A stretch of DNA of 64,000 nucleotides from Gonatopus flavifemur (GCA_018340375.1 JAFFJZ010000010.1:11408001-11472000), one strand, 5' to 3'. Positions 12,232-24,882 are shown, counted from the stretch's first letter. Notes: a model not told the origin generated them from the letters alone. Numbers and translations: made by a program.

Positions 12232-12849
12232 AATCGATACATGAATTCGATGAAGATGTTTCGAGAAGAAGACAGCATGCTGTAAATTCATGTATCCAGG
12301 TTCATGAATTCATTATTGTAATAGTTCAAGATATTCAAGAGTGCAATTGCGCCTATTTATGTATAAATAGGATAGAATCTCATCAAGTGAGTGCTTGATA
12401 TTTTATTTGTATATATATATGTCAACGACGGTAAAGAGCAAGATTAGGAATGCCGGTAATGTTTACTAGTGCTAATCTTGAAAAGGTATGCAATGATTCG
12501 ACATCCTATGAACAGGTCAACTGCACCTTTGAACCCCTTGAATCCTAATATATAACATTTTTATATATAAGATTCAACATTTCACACGTACTACACGCGA
12601 GAGAATGAGGCAGAAAAGTGATGCGAAAGGCAAAGTCGGTAGACTCCATCTTTTCAGAAATTGAAGTTCTGAAAGATGTCTTATAGATGATATTTTAAGA
12701 ACTCCGATGCAATCGATTTTTCAGATATATTTCAGATATCTTATACAAGCATCTATAAGATATCTTTCAGAAGATTTCTGAGATACATCTTAAAGGTTTC
12801 TTCTGTCGGATATCTTATATTCATCTTTAAGAACTCAGGGTTTACTGGG

Positions 12850-13860
12850 ATATGATTCATCATATTTCCCTCACAGCACACCCACCGATTTCCACACAGA
12901 GAGAAATTTGGGGAACTAATGGCGTGAAAATTCTCCAGACTTCTATCGCTCACAGTCTCCCGGGATAATCGGGAGGTTTGAAGGTTTGATCGCAATGTGC
13001 TATCCTTCAAAGGCTTGAAGCCACGCATTTGTTTTATTTTATAATCCTTACTTCTTTTTTCCAAAGTACGTTAAACATAATTTTCGATGATCATTGATTT
13101 TTGATTGGATAAAACTAAAAAAATTATGCTTTCCACTGAACTCCGTAGTCTGTGACAATCGGTATACTATAGTGAGTACATATCCCGAATATTTCATTCG
13201 ATTTCGTTAACAAACGACTGAGTAATCTAAAGTGATATTTTCGAGACTATTGATTTCAGACCGAGAATGTTTTTTGGTGTTTAATTTTTATCATGAAAAA
13301 TAGACCTCGAAATGGGAAGTTTTACTTACAAGAATATTTTTCGTTACATCGATCTAAATATGTATATATTTTTTATTGTTTGTTTTGACCTTCTCCCTCC
13401 ATTGCTCAATATGGTCACTGTTCTACGTGATTCCAAGCGCTAAGTGCGAGTTATACTTTCTGTAATTTCAAATCAACTTCTTATGACAAAAACATGGACA
13501 GAGAAAATAAAATCTTGTAAGAATAGTTGGATATTCGAGTTCTCTGAGTCAACAAACATAAACTGAGGTTGAAAAATTGAGCGAATACAATGTTTCCTAC
13601 GGACCCTGGTATTCGACCCGTAAACGAGACATCCCATATAGCAAAAGAGTCCCCACGAAGAGCTTCCGTTATGACAGTAAACGGGAATTAATTATGAATA
13701 ATTTGAATTCAAATTGAATTCTTGATGAACAACTTACTGTTCAGAAAGAATTCATGTTGTGAGTGACTGTTCCAAGAACTCAGTAAGGAGTCTTCGAGAA
13801 TTCAAACGGGTTATTTTTGCTGTCTGGGATCGTCGTGATAGATTTCAATAACACACCGGT
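12850..13860. other. No recognisable feature
   Basis: Mostly unique-looking AT-rich sequence. A segment from 13604 (CCCTGGTATTCG) to 13828 (GTCTGGG) has ends that resemble the CCC/GGG class, but the flanks (GA and AT) do not match. Confidence 0.4.
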
Positions 13861-13863
13861 TTG

Positions 13864-14079
13864 ATGTTGCGGAAGTTTGGATCGTTTATTGAAACGAATT
13901 GTCGATCGAATAACAGAATACTCAGCTCATGAAGACTCGAAGTCCTGTGGTACATTCTTTAAATGATGCTTCCAATTCTAAAGAGTTCATTCCAGAAGAT
14001 GAACATCAATGATGTATCAGATTTGGTGAGTTTGAATTTTCGATATCGTTTCTATAAACGATTCAAACTTCAAGAACAT
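13864..14079. repeat. GAAGTTTGAATCG MITE, copy A
   Basis: A short element of about 215 bases. The left end is ATGTTGCGGAAGTTTGGATC and the right end CGATTCAAACTTCAAGAACAT, with GTTTCTATAAACG just inside. Relatives are at 31250-31463, 32138-32356 and 41579-41793. Terminal repeats are well conserved between copies and interiors less so. No protein is encoded. Confidence 0.65.
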
Positions 14080-15008
14080 GTGTTATTGATGTATATGACT
14101 TTTCTTCACTGATCAGGAAATATTGTAGGTTTCGCTAATTGCTTCCGCTTGATCTCGATACATGAAAGATCAAACAGTCAGCCACAAACTGATAATTGCC
14201 TGGTACGCTAGTTCTATTCAGCACCAGGGATTAAACTTTGAATTCAATTCTACATACGTTAAGCTACCCTATATCACGCATTGCGTTACAGAGAAGATTG
14301 CATTAATTCATTGCTCACACTGAAATATCAACGTTCTATCATTCATATGAATCCTTGGTTTTTCTTCGGAATCTTTTATCCTATATTGAGCCAAAGAAGT
14401 TTGATTCGTATTTCAATTTCCTATCGAAAATGAGAATAGTATTTCGAAAAAATTGAAGATATATGGTCAAATCTTTCTTTCTTCAATAAGGTAGTAACTT
14501 GGTGATCGAGACCATTAGAAAGAAGATGTATTGACTCCACCCTCCCTAAAATGGAAAAAAAGGCTGTCTTGAAGATAATTCATCTTCGTGAGAATCACTT
14601 AAGAGAACCGATCTCTTCTTTCATGAAGGAAACTAACCAAAAATGCTTGAGACCATTACCAAAGTGATCATATTCTTTGAGAATTCTCTCAATTTTACCG
14701 ATATGGAATGAATGAAAATTGCATGGCAATCGATTATACGGTCATTACTGGCGAATCTTGCAAATAGTTGAAATAGGATATTTTTATGGCATCATAAACG
14801 ATCACAACCATTGCAGTTGGATTTTTCATTTAAGCCTGCTAAACGAACCTGGTACAAACGTGCCAGTCTACAATAATCGAGCTCTCCCTACGTATGTACC
14901 AGTTCTGTTCAGCGAATCGCATTTCGTATAAAGGAACAACAGAGATGTAGCATTGTTAGAAGAAGGTATGATATGGATCAAGGAAAGTGTGACGAGATCC
15001 GTTGAAAA
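14080..15008. other. No recognisable feature
   Basis: AT-rich sequence with no clear repeat ends. The 70-codon frame at 14719-14931 has no recognisable motif. Confidence 0.45.
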
Positions 15009-16136
15009 TACAGTAGCCCCTCGTTATAAGCGTGAGCTGTGTCCTTATTCCACTGACAAGGAGACTCACGGAACTGTCACTCACCGATTCCAATGGAACT
15101 TTGCATACTTGTAAAACATCCAAAAATAATCGACAAGTATTCTTTCATATCGGCAATGATGGTAGTTTAAGGGTTAGAAACCACCCTCCGAACGTCACAG
15201 TGGGACTAATCGAGAATTTTCGTGTCAAAATTGTAGAACTCTTGATAGAAGAATGATAGGGACTTGATTTTTTTTTAAATGAAAGAAAGACATTCTAGAT
15301 TTGAGGAAAAATATCCAGAAAATCCGATGAGCCCGTTTAGACCTTGAGAAAATTCATGGAGAATGACATTTTTGAGCAAAAATACGAATTTTTCATGATT
15401 CAAGAGGATAAACAATTTTTAGTCAATGAGTTATGCATCATTTCTTATATATTTTGATGTGCCGGATCCAAATTTGGGAACAGAATGTGTGTATCCCTTC
15501 AAATTTTTCCGGACAACACAATTGAAATAAGAAGATGCAGATTTCATGATTATTTACATGAATGAGAGGAGAGAAAATGATTTCATCGATGTATTGTACA
15601 TCATTCTTCGAGGGGTTCGATACGCTAAATCTAAATCTGAGGACAGAATATGTTTATCTTCCCAGGTCCTTCCGGAAAATGCAGCTGAAGTGGAAAGAAT
15701 TAGAAGTCTATAAAGAATGATGTATATACATCGAGTAAAACATTGTCTTCCCTACAAATTCTATAAATAATAGTAAAATGGAGATTCCATCAAATTTCTT
15801 CACTTCCACCAATCTTTCCGGAAGAACATGGGAAGATAGACGAATTCTGTTTCCAGATTTGGATTCCGCGTATCAAAACCCACGTGGGGTGACGTATAAT
15901 CCACCGATCAAATTGATTTCTCCCATTTGAATCATATAAATAACAGGGTGTCTACGACTCGGGAAAATCCGGGAAACAGCCGGGGATTTGACAAAGTCGG
16001 GAAAAAACGGGAAAAGGCCGGGAATTTCGCGCAACCATCGGGAAAAATTAAAAATTGTTTTAAAACATTTAAACACAGTTACAGAGAAACAATTTACTCA
16101 CTAAATGATGAAACAGATTTCATATGATATCTAACC

Positions 16137-16204
16137 ACTGGATAAAATGTTGCGAAACGTTTTTAGAATGTCCCAGAAACATTTCGCAACATTTTCTCCA
16201 GTAG
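16137..16204. repeat. Short near-perfect hairpin
   Basis: The arms ACTGGATAAAATGTTGCGAA and TTCGCAACATTTTCTCCAGT flank a loop of about 25 bases. It lies inside the 15944-17563 element. Confidence 0.65.
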
Positions 16205-16589
16205 GATATTTTGCGTTGCCAATCATTATAAAGAACAAGAGTGGTCATATTTCAGAAAATCAATTTGCACAGTGGTCATTATTAGATTCAATAGAATAGA
16301 TTTGATACATTTTGTTCAGCTTATGAATGAATAAGAAGATTTAAAAATCATTGACTCTCTTAATTGCATCACGAATACGATTATTATTCTTTTCTAAGGT
16401 AATATTCTACCTCTGCAGCGTCTGTGATACCTGAAAGGTCTCAGTATGAGTCAAGGTGGAGAGAATAGAATACTAATTAAAGTGAATTTCGCCCATAGAG
16501 ATTTTCTGTACCTCTTCAACTGGCGTGTAACAAAGAAAAAAAGAGAGAGGGGGGATTTCTATGAGCGCCTGTATATGATAAGCAAGGTA

Positions 16590-16715
16590 CACTGTTAAAA
16601 ATTTCTTGGAATTCCATTTATTTTTCAAGCATACTTGTAAATGAAATTTCCAAATCTTGGTGATTGAATTAGGAATTCAATTACATGTAATTGAATTTTC
16701 AATTTTTGCTATATT
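16590..16715. repeat. Truncated CACTGTT MITE
   Basis: It begins CACTGTTAAAAATTTCTTGG after TA. It follows the full-length relative at 22436-22567 through GTAAATGAAATTTCCAA and TTACATGTAATTGAA. It lacks the matching right end (expected AACAGTG). Confidence 0.55.
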
Positions 16716-18056
16716 ATATTATTCAAAATAATATTCATAATCATATTGACATTGAAAATCAGTTTATTCAATATTTCTTCATTTTGTCTTGAGCACAAAC
16801 TCTGAGTGAGGCGTTAGCAAAATTGAGTTTTGAACTGTGTTCTTTTGAACTTCATTGTATTAAAACAAGACGATATTGCATACTACAATAACTTCACCAC
16901 AAAATTTTTTATTGAATTCTTATTTGAAATTTGTGTAAAGTGTAGTCCATCATAGTCATGGGCACGTATGGGCAGCCCGGTAATACTTTCGTATTCCCGA
17001 AGAACTTTTGGAGTTTTTTTATATTATATTTATAAATACATCTTCTTATGAGGTTGATAAAAAATACTACTTATTGCAAATGCTGCGAGAACACAAAAGT
17101 ATTCCCGGGATGCCTATCTACGGCCAATGTCAGACTGAATTTTATAATTCGTTTTACGTATTTACAATTTTTAAATGATCCTCAATCAACAGCATCCGTG
17201 AAGAAATCTTTTACATGATCTTGAAACATAATGCTTGAACGCTATTTTTCTTCAAACAATCACACTCGTAACTGATTTTTCCCGGACATGAATAAAAGGA
17301 GGTGTCGAAAAGTTAGTTACATTATTCACGAAGGAAAAATCCAAGGAATTTGTAGAGTATTTTTGAAAGTTTATGCAATTAAATAATATAATTTTTCGCA
17401 GTATGATGCCGAGGGTATTTAAAATTTCTTCTCGTGAACTTTTAGAAGATATTTGATATTCATTTTTGTAAAATTATTTCATGGTCGGGAATTTAGGAAA
17501 AATATCCGGGAAAAGTCGGGAATTAGCCGGGAATTTTGAAATTGAATTTTGGTAGACACCCTGAAATAACCGTTAAAACCACATTTTCATACTTTAACTG
17601 CGTTTTCCGGAAAAACTTGGAGAGACAAACACATTCTGTTTCCAAATTTGGATTCAGCATATCAAAATACATAAGGAATGATGCATAACACATTGACTGA
17701 AAATTGTCTACCCTCTTGAATCATGAAAAATTGGTATTTTTGCTAAAAAATCTGATTCTCCATGAATTTTCTCAAGGTCTAAACGGGCTCATCGAACTTT
17801 CTGGATATTTTTTCTCAAATCTGGGATGGCTTCCCTTCATTTAAAGGAAAAATTGAGTCCCTATCATTCTTCTATCAAGAGTTCTACAATTTTGGCACAA
17901 AAATTCTCGATTAGTCCCACTGTGACGTTCGTAGGGTGGTTTCTAACCCTTAAACCACCACCATTGCCGATATAAAAAAATACGTGTCGATTATTTTTCG
18001 GTGTTTCACAAGTATGCAAAGTTCCATTGGAATCGGTGAGTGACACTTTCGTAAGT

Positions 18057-19137
18057 CCCAATGTGGAAATTGACGAACGCCCCAATACTGGGTCAGTATC
18101 GCTGCCATAGCTGCCAATGCTGTCGAATATGTAATGCCATTACTGGCCCAGATCGTTTGACAGTACTGAACCAATACTAGGATGATAACAATGTCTTGCA
18201 TAAGGCCCATTATTGGCGTTCAATTTCGCCCGTACTGTCATTTCTACCTAGCTAAAACTGATATTTTAATTGTACCTGAATTGGAATTTCCATCTTGCCT
18301 GTACCGGCATTGCAATCCAGCCAACGTTGGGATTTCAATTTTCCCTGAACCGGCATTTCAACCGTGTCGGTGTCGGCATTTCAATCTCACCAGTCCGACC
18401 ATTTCAATTCTACCTCCAATGCGTTCCACGGGGGTTCTCCATGGCGTACATACTATTGGCACTTTAAATGGCAAGGTTATTGATTCCATTAGACTCCACG
18501 CAGCCAAACTGCATGTGCTGTGAAATTTTGCGCTAACTTTTTCCATAAATTATTTGATAAATTTGAATTTAAAATAGATAATAATCAAACTATTCTCTCA
18601 GTGTAGCCATGTTGCCGCGAAGGTAAGTTGACACCCAATCCACAATCGCTTTCGTAGTAAAACACTGTTGAAATAACCATGTTGGCACAGTATCGTCTTT
18701 TCGTAAAATTTCAAAACATTACCAACTCTGGGTCAGTAATGGCGCAGTATTTGCTAACCAAAGTAGCCCTTTTTCCTTCAGAAATGGGTTGACCCTCGAC
18801 TCACTAACAATTCTGTCGTGAAACAACGTGGCGTCGATGATGCTGGCGCAGTACCGTCTCTGTGTAACGCTTCAAAATATTACGAACTGTGGCTCAGGAC
18901 TGGCATGGTTTCGTTTGTTCACAACCTAGCTGTTCTCCAATCAGTGTTGATTCGGTACTGATCCAAGACTGTCTGCCCAAGGAAACCAATACCGTCTGAG
19001 AACCGTCGAACAATTAGTGTCAGTTGAAAAAGAGTAATGGCACTGTACAGTGGGGGGCAGTTGTTTTGGCCGAAGTATGACAAATACAAACTTGCCAGTA
19101 CTGGGCCATTCGTCAAGTCCGGCAATTTCCACACGGG
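18057..19137. mobile_element. CCC/GGG element with CCAATACTGG words
   Basis: The left end CCCAATGTGGAAATTGACGA and the inverted right end CCCGTGTGGAAATTGCCGG are related. Both are followed by CAATACTGG/CAGTACTGG words. It interrupts the right arm of the Tigger-like element. The uninterrupted equivalent survives in the left arm near 15060-15080, which shows where the joint should be. The flanks fit a TC duplication if one C was lost from the left end. The interior is full of related words such as GGCATTTCAA..CC and CAGTACTG. Confidence 0.6.
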
Positions 19138-19268
19138 TCTCTTTGTGAGTACCCAATCTTATGGAAGAAAAAGACGCAGATAGCTTTTAGCGACGCTTAT
19201 AACGAGAGCCTACTGTATGCAGAATAATGGCGCGTGACAACTGTGACAAGTCCTACCATGCTCACTCG

Positions 19269-19928
19269 CAGTGATGTGAGCCCGTTAAATGACCGGTCAA
19301 ATGACTGCTCATGTGACGGTCATGACTGTCACTTGACGAGAACAATTTTTGTCAGTTTTGACGGTCAGGTCACACTGACCAGTCAGAAAAATTTTTGACG
19401 GTCAAACTAACATCTAAAGTGATCTAGTGCAGCGGGACATACTTCAAAAATGTTGTAAGGTTTTAAAAATATATTGAACTCCGGAACCTTGATGGACAAT
19501 TTAATTTTGAGTTGATATACTTACACGAAAAAAGGAATAGCTGTAGCAGCTACTCACGTAGACGATTTTCGACCATCTACTAATAAGCAGTTGCCGAAAC
19601 TATTTTACGTAGATGGTCGAAAATCGTCTACGCGAGTAGCTGCTGCAACGATTCCTTTTTTTCCGTGTAGAACTACATATAAATATTCATTTCATTATCA
19701 TCATTTTGTAAACAGATAACCATGATTTGTAATAAAACATATTCGAGATTTTTATTAAAGATAGTTTAATAAAAATTATTAATTGTCTGGTCATGACCAG
19801 TCAGATAATTTTTTGACGGTCATTTTCACTTACAAACTGAAAAATCTGACCGTCAATGACGGTCACATGACGGTCATAATGACCATGACATGTCTGAATT
19901 TTTCATGACCGGTCATTTCACATCACTG
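19269..19928. mobile_element. hAT MITE with perfect 8-bp duplication
   Basis: The ends are CAGTGATGTGAGCCCG and inverted CAGTGATGTGAAATGACCGG. The octamer CTCACTCG is present intact on both sides (19261-19268 and 19929-19936). The arms carry many TGACCGGTCA/TGACGGTCA words. A second MITE (19524-19667) has inserted in it. No transposase is visible. Confidence 0.88.
19524..19667. mobile_element. CACGAAAA foldback MITE, TSD TA
   Basis: 144 bases. The arms begin CACGAAAAAAGGAATAGCTG on the left and inverted CACGGAAAAAAAGGAATCG on the right, and continue through GTAGACGATTTTCGACCATC. TA flanks both ends (19522-19523 and 19668-19669). It lies inside the hAT element. Confidence 0.8.
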
Positions 19929-20063
19929 CTCACTCGTATCGTGCGTTATCGTGAAGACTGTACAGCACACCGCCTAACGTGTCTGCCCTAAACCGGCTAG
20001 TTCCACTGCTAGGCACCAACCGTTGCGTGCAGCTGCTTCGTGCACAGCAATCAGAAATGATAC

Positions 20064-20425
20064 ATTAAGAACAAAAGTGACATTCAAATTGTTGTCAAGT
20101 AGGAACAGAACAGGAACTTTTGAGAGCAAGAATGGGACTTTAAACCTTCCGAGCAAATGCACAAAAAAGCAACCACAGAAATCTCCGGGCCCAAATGAAA
20201 CACTCAAAAGCTTGAGCAAAAACGAACCAGCGCATGAATATGAAATTGTATAATAAGATTTTTAATGTTTAACTCTTGCCCAGAAATTTACGTGGTTGGT
20301 TCTTTGTTCCAAATTGTAGGTGTATCGCATTTGCCTGGAAGTTTTAAAGTCCCATTCTTGTTCTCAAAATTTCCTGTTCTGTTCCTACTTGACAACAATT
20401 TGAATGTCACTTTTGCTCTTGACGT
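20064..20425. repeat. Inverted repeat with roughly 90-bp arms
   Basis: The left arm AAAGTGACATTCAAATTGTT ... GACTTTAAACCTTCC pairs with the right arm GGAAGTTTTAAAGTCCC ... AACAATTTGAATGTCACTTT. The outer ends were not found, so it may be an internal part of a decayed element. Confidence 0.6.
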
Positions 20426-20429
20426 ATCA

Positions 20430-22430
20430 AATAAAGACGGAGCTCACAGAAAAAACCCTTTGCTAATAAAACGTAAGGGAAATCAGTGCCGCCGTAGTGT
20501 TCTGCTATATCGTTCTCGGGGATTCATATGGTTGGAAATCATCGTAAGCATGTTAATGTGGCGAGCGTTTTTCCCTTCCATTTCTGTAGCGATACCCTCC
20601 ACCCTTGTGGATCTGCTAATACTCCTTCCTGATATTCATAGCTCTATGGAGGAGATGCGAACACTGTGTTAAGCACTTCATCGTCTCGTGACTTTCTCAA
20701 GTTGTATTACCTGCTTGGTAGCCAAAGAGATGAGCGAGTATTGTCACCGTAAGGACGAAGAGTTGGACTATTATCATCGCCTATTTTTGATAGACCGAGT
20801 GTTATCTCAGATCAGTTCTTATCCTTGTGAGTTTTTCATTCAGAATTCTAATAATTAAATTTGGTCTCGAATAACGTGCATATGTCAAAACGTTCCCGAC
20901 ACGTCCCAAATCCTTTGCAAAACTCCTGCTGGATTGACACTATTTTTGAAACATTTCGAGGGTCAAGGCTAGGTCTCGGGACCATCGATATCTCATGAAT
21001 TTTCAATATTTTAATTTTCAATGAATTTATCGGTCGTAATTTTGGATTCAATCCTAATATCCTCTAAAAATATTATACCCCTATTGAATATCAATCCGAC
21101 ATGACAGTCGCCATCAACGAATAATTCTAGTTTCACGATCCAATATCATATAATTATAATCAGTGATGTTTTATGGTATCGAGAGAAGAAAAAACTAACA
21201 TTCTCGATGAGTTACGAGAATTCAAAAAGTGTTCTCCCTACTACATCGCGTCATAAAACAGTAACATGGACATTTGGAAACGAGTAAAGATTGAATATCC
21301 AAGAACAGTAAGGATTTAATCAAATCAGTTTGACGAGCATCTTTCCACATGATCAAGATAAATACATAAAGTCTGAGGCTGGAAAATATTCATTGATACA
21401 ACCGAATCAGTATAATGCTTTATGAGTCTACTTAATTTGTTTGGAATGTAATAAAACGTAATGATATCGTCCGTTTGTCTTTTCTCCCCTTGACATCAGA
21501 AAAAAGCCTTTAGAAGAACTTATAATGATCTCTATTCTTCGACTAATGGAATGTCAACTTATAACCTGGAGCTTTTCATCACTCATCTCAATGTTTTTTA
21601 TCCAGATCTTGATATTACCACGTGTGAAAAATCAAGGACGAAGGCATTGATGCGATCCTACGTTAACACGAGTAAAAAGATTTCTGCAAATATTGGAGGA
21701 GATCTGTGAACTAGACGTTTCACATTTCTCCATTACCCCGGAAATCAGTGACTTGTATGCGTTGACCCGTACACTGTGAAAACATATAAAAAAAAGTAGC
21801 AAGAATTCTACGTCACGTTATAGTTACTTGAAGCATATCCTCGATGTGCGTTTGTTGTTGAACAACCCACGCGTTCTCAAATCTCCTTCAATTGTTCTTG
21901 GGTTAAAAATAAATGGAGCCTCCACCATTCGAAGTTTCCATTGAAATGGAGGTCAACCACAATGTCACTTAATTATCTTACCTTTATCACTTTACCTTCG
22001 CATCAACTTGCCTTGAGTCCATGGAATTGTTCCGTCGATCCACAATGTTTTTCATCCGATAAATGTTTTTGCGTTAGATTCATGGTATGAGTAAGAACAG
22101 TAATATCGTGTAGCTGCACGATTTATTTGAGTCCGCAGTGTTGTTTCCGGTGCAATGGATTATACAGTTCTGTGAGACAATTATTGAAACATATACCGTT
22201 GGATTCTGTATCTATTTCTATGTGACGAGAAAAGCAGGGATGGTATTGTATTACTGTGTGATGAATGCTACTATCTCGCTATCTCTTGTGGAAAATCTAC
22301 TCCCACGAAGAGATAAAAATGAAGGTGGACGATAATTCCCTGGAATGACAATTTTATTCTTTGATACGTGGAGTTTTGATAAATAAATTTGTATTCTGTT
22401 TGAAATTGTGTTTTCATAATACTGCAATAT
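20430..22430. other. No recognisable feature
   Basis: I see no terminal repeats, tandem array or protein motif. Short open frames are of chance length. Confidence 0.45.
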
Positions 22431-22435
22431 CGATA

Positions 22436-22567
22436 CACTGTTGAAAATTCCTTCAAGTTTTATTCGTTCTTCAAGTACACTTGTAAATTAAATTTCCAAT
22501 TCATGGTGATTGAATGAGGATTTCAATCACATGTGATTGAAGCTTCATGCAGAAATTTCTAACAGTG
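22436..22567. mobile_element. 132-bp CACTGTT MITE, TSD TA
   Basis: The ends are CACTGTTGAAAATTCC and inverted CACTGTTAGAAATTTC, with TA flanks at 22434-22435 and 22568-22569. The centre holds the palindrome TCAATCACATGTGATTGA. A truncated relative is at 16590. Confidence 0.75.
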
Positions 22568-22569
22568 TA

Positions 22570-24060
22570 CTTTATAAAACACTTGGAGTATCCGTTTGTG
22601 TTCTTCGGATATCTGAAGATATGCAAAGATCTAAGTACCACTCTGAACCAACTGTACCTCTGAAATCACTCCTCTTAATTTCAGATCAGATAAAACACAT
22701 CTTCGAATGAGTGGGATGCGTTCAAGGTTTGTTGAATATGAAGTTAGATTTGCTCAAGGGAGAACTAAAACTGTGATTTTGAGGAGTGGGATATGTAAAT
22801 GTTATTATCTTTGGATTTGAATTAAATTTTCGGTTGTAAACTTGGAAACTTGAGACGATAAAAAGCGAATCGATGCACTTTTTGTTAACCCGTCGAATCA
22901 TTCGCTCGTCAAAGTCAGTGCCGTGATAATTGCCGTGTGACGAGATAATTGAATTATAGAAACTCAATGCCAAATGAAATCTTATCCATGTTCAAAGAAC
23001 GGTCACGATTCTGCATGACGTACTATCGTTTTTCTGAGGAAATATTTTCATCAACTTCAAGAAAAGTGTCAACTTAGGTTTTGAATTAATGATGTATTTG
23101 TTTTTCGGTTGAAGAAGATTCCTCTGCCATGAAGAAATACTGAATTCTTCTCTTTCAATCCAATATATTTTCCGTAAAATTTTGCCTCTCTATGTACAGA
23201 TCTCTTCATTGCATACCTCGCGTAAGGCGCTTATAGCGATGCATACATGTAAGAGTTGGTGCGCGATCAGACGGTCGGGGATGCACAGAGAACAGTACAT
23301 TTCCAAGAGAAACAAAAGAATGGGGATCAAGGGAGATGTTTCATATTTACCGAGTAAAACTCGACGCGGCTTGAAACTCATTAATCTTCCGTCAAAGTGA
23401 TTATGGGTGGACTGTTGATAATGTTATTGAATTAAACAATGTAAGTAAATTGAAATTTCTTATTCTTGTAAAACACAGAGAATATTCTCATCTCTCATAT
23501 ACGCACTTGGGAATATTTGAATATTTTCAATTTGAATTGATAGTGGTGTGAGAATTTAATGATTCTCCTCAACAAATACACTATGAGGGTACAACAATTA
23601 TTATTCTTGTTCTGATGCAATTTTAAGGTACTTCTTGTAGACTTCTGACAAAATTTTATAATTGAATTATGAATTCATTTTTGATGGAGTTGATACAATA
23701 TTTTCATCACAACAGTGATAATCGAGAATACAATAAAACTTGAAGATACGAGAATTTTGATAATTTTATAACACACAATAAATTTAGGGGGTTTCATCTG
23801 GGTTCTCTCAATTGAGGAAAATTCTGAAGATTCCCGCAGTCGAGGAATAATCATGGGAAATTGTGACGTTTTGCAAAGACCTAACGCGTTGATAATTTTA
23901 TTTATCTCCAATTACAAGTGATTAGCCCCCAATTGATGAGTTGGGAAACGCGGGTCACAGATTGTTAATCAATTGAACAAGACAAGATATAGGTTTAGAC
24001 AATATCCTTTGTTCGAATTATGGTTAAGCTGATCAATGACCTCATGGGAATGAACAAGAA
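22570..24060. other. No recognisable feature
   Basis: AT-rich sequence. The small overlapping frames at 23182-23400 on both strands lie in a slightly GC-richer patch and show no known motif. Confidence 0.45.
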
Positions 24061-24071
24061 TCAAGTATAAG

Positions 24072-24403
24072 CAGGGATGGGTTCTGTGCGCGTGCGATAA
24101 GTAATATGCGTTAACTATGCGCAGATTATGCATAAAACATGTAGAATACGCAGAAAATGCAGAAAATGTATAAAACATTGTACAATTAATTCCGACTTGA
24201 AATTCAAAATTCAGAATATATGAAATAGATATTTATGAATGTCGAAATGGTAAACAATTCATAATTTGAAAATTATAACTCAACTTGACCATGAAAAAAG
24301 ATGATGCAGAAAACCCCCTTTAGTTATCTGCATTATCTGCATGAGTTTTGTGCGCACAATATTCCTTGCATAAAACCTACCGTATTATGCGTACCCAACC
24401 CTG
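24072..24403. mobile_element. hAT MITE with perfect 8-bp duplication
   Basis: The ends are CAGGGATGGGTTCTGTGCGC and inverted CAGGGTTGGGTACGCATAAT. AGTATAAG is repeated exactly on both sides (24064-24071 and 24404-24411). The interior has related words (TATGCGCA, GCAGATTATGCA). No coding capacity. Confidence 0.88.
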
Positions 24404-24512
24404 AGTATAAGACTAATCATAAAATAAACAAAAAAAAATGAATAATCAAACAATTTACAAAGAGACTTAATCAGGGGGCATAAACTTGGGTGAAAAATTT
24501 TCAGACGGATTT

Positions 24513-24782
24513 CAGCGCCGCCGTACGGTACCTCCATTGAAGTAATTTTCATAGTTACACTGACACAGAGTGACCAACTATGCATAATTTATGCACTTTT
24601 TCCGTTAGATCAACCGATCACAGTGTTTTATTAAAAAGAATAACCAATGAGAAAAGTTGAGGAATTTGAGAATTGGTCACCGTGCACTAACACTACTTCA
24701 ATAATTTTTATGATTTGTCAATCATTTGGGTTGGCCCGTCCATATAAATTTACTTCAATGGAGGTACCGTAAAGCGGCGCTG
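24513..24782. repeat. Foldback with CAGCGCCGC ends
   Basis: The ends CAGCGCCGCCGTACGGTACC and inverted CAGCGCCGCTTTACGGTACC continue through TCCATTGAAGTAA. The flanks show no clear duplication, so this may be an internal inverted repeat of a larger element. Confidence 0.6.
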
Positions 24783-24882
24783 CCCTATTAGAAATATCAC
24801 AAGTTCTTTCTCATGACTCATGAGTTATCCGCAGGGAAAAACTTATTAAAATAAAACTAGTGAGTGACTAATGAATCACTCG

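Larger units (their letters stand above)
11714..12849. mobile_element. CCC/GGG element with AAGATATCTT words, TSD AT
   Basis: The left end is CCCAAATAGACAG and the right end is TTTACTGGG (inverted CCCAGTAAAC). It is flanked by AT at 11712-11713 and AT at 12850-12851. Both terminal parts are packed with AAGATATCTT-like palindromic words (for example near 11735-11825 and 12760-12820). Two smaller members of the same terminal class are nested inside it (11963-12231 and, within that, 12017-12135). No coding capacity is visible. Confidence 0.55.
15944..17563. mobile_element. CAGGGTG-ended DNA transposon, 6-bp duplication AAATAA
   Basis: The left end is CAGGGTGTCTACGACTCGGG and the right end inverted is CAGGGTGTCTACCAAAATTC. 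Both ends are rich in CGGGAAAA/CCGGGAAT words. AAATAA occurs on both sides (15938-15943 and 17564-17569). CAGGG ends suggest hAT, but a 6-bp rather than 8-bp duplication does not fit that family well, so the class is left open. No transposase is visible. Confidence 0.65.
15011..19215. mobile_element. Tigger/pogo-like foldback element, TSD TA, heavily nested
   Basis: The ends are CAGTAGCCCCTCGTTATAAG on the left and the inverted CAGTAGGCTCTCGTTATAAG on the right, flanked by TA at 15009-15010 and 19216-19217. Ends of the CAGT..CC form with TA duplications are typical of Tigger/pogo elements. The arms are very long: 15011-15943 pairs with 17570-18056 and 19138-19215. Two later insertions (15944-17563 and 18057-19137) sit inside. 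No transposase is visible, so it was mobilised in trans if at all. Confidence 0.7.

Noticed and set aside
13604..13828. Possible further CCC/GGG element (CCCTGGTATTCG ... GTCTGGG)
   Set aside because: The ends correspond only weakly beyond six bases and the flanks GA and AT do not match.
24513..24782. Reading the CAGCGCCGC foldback as a hAT element
   Set aside because: The ends begin CAG, but the flanking octamers show no similarity.
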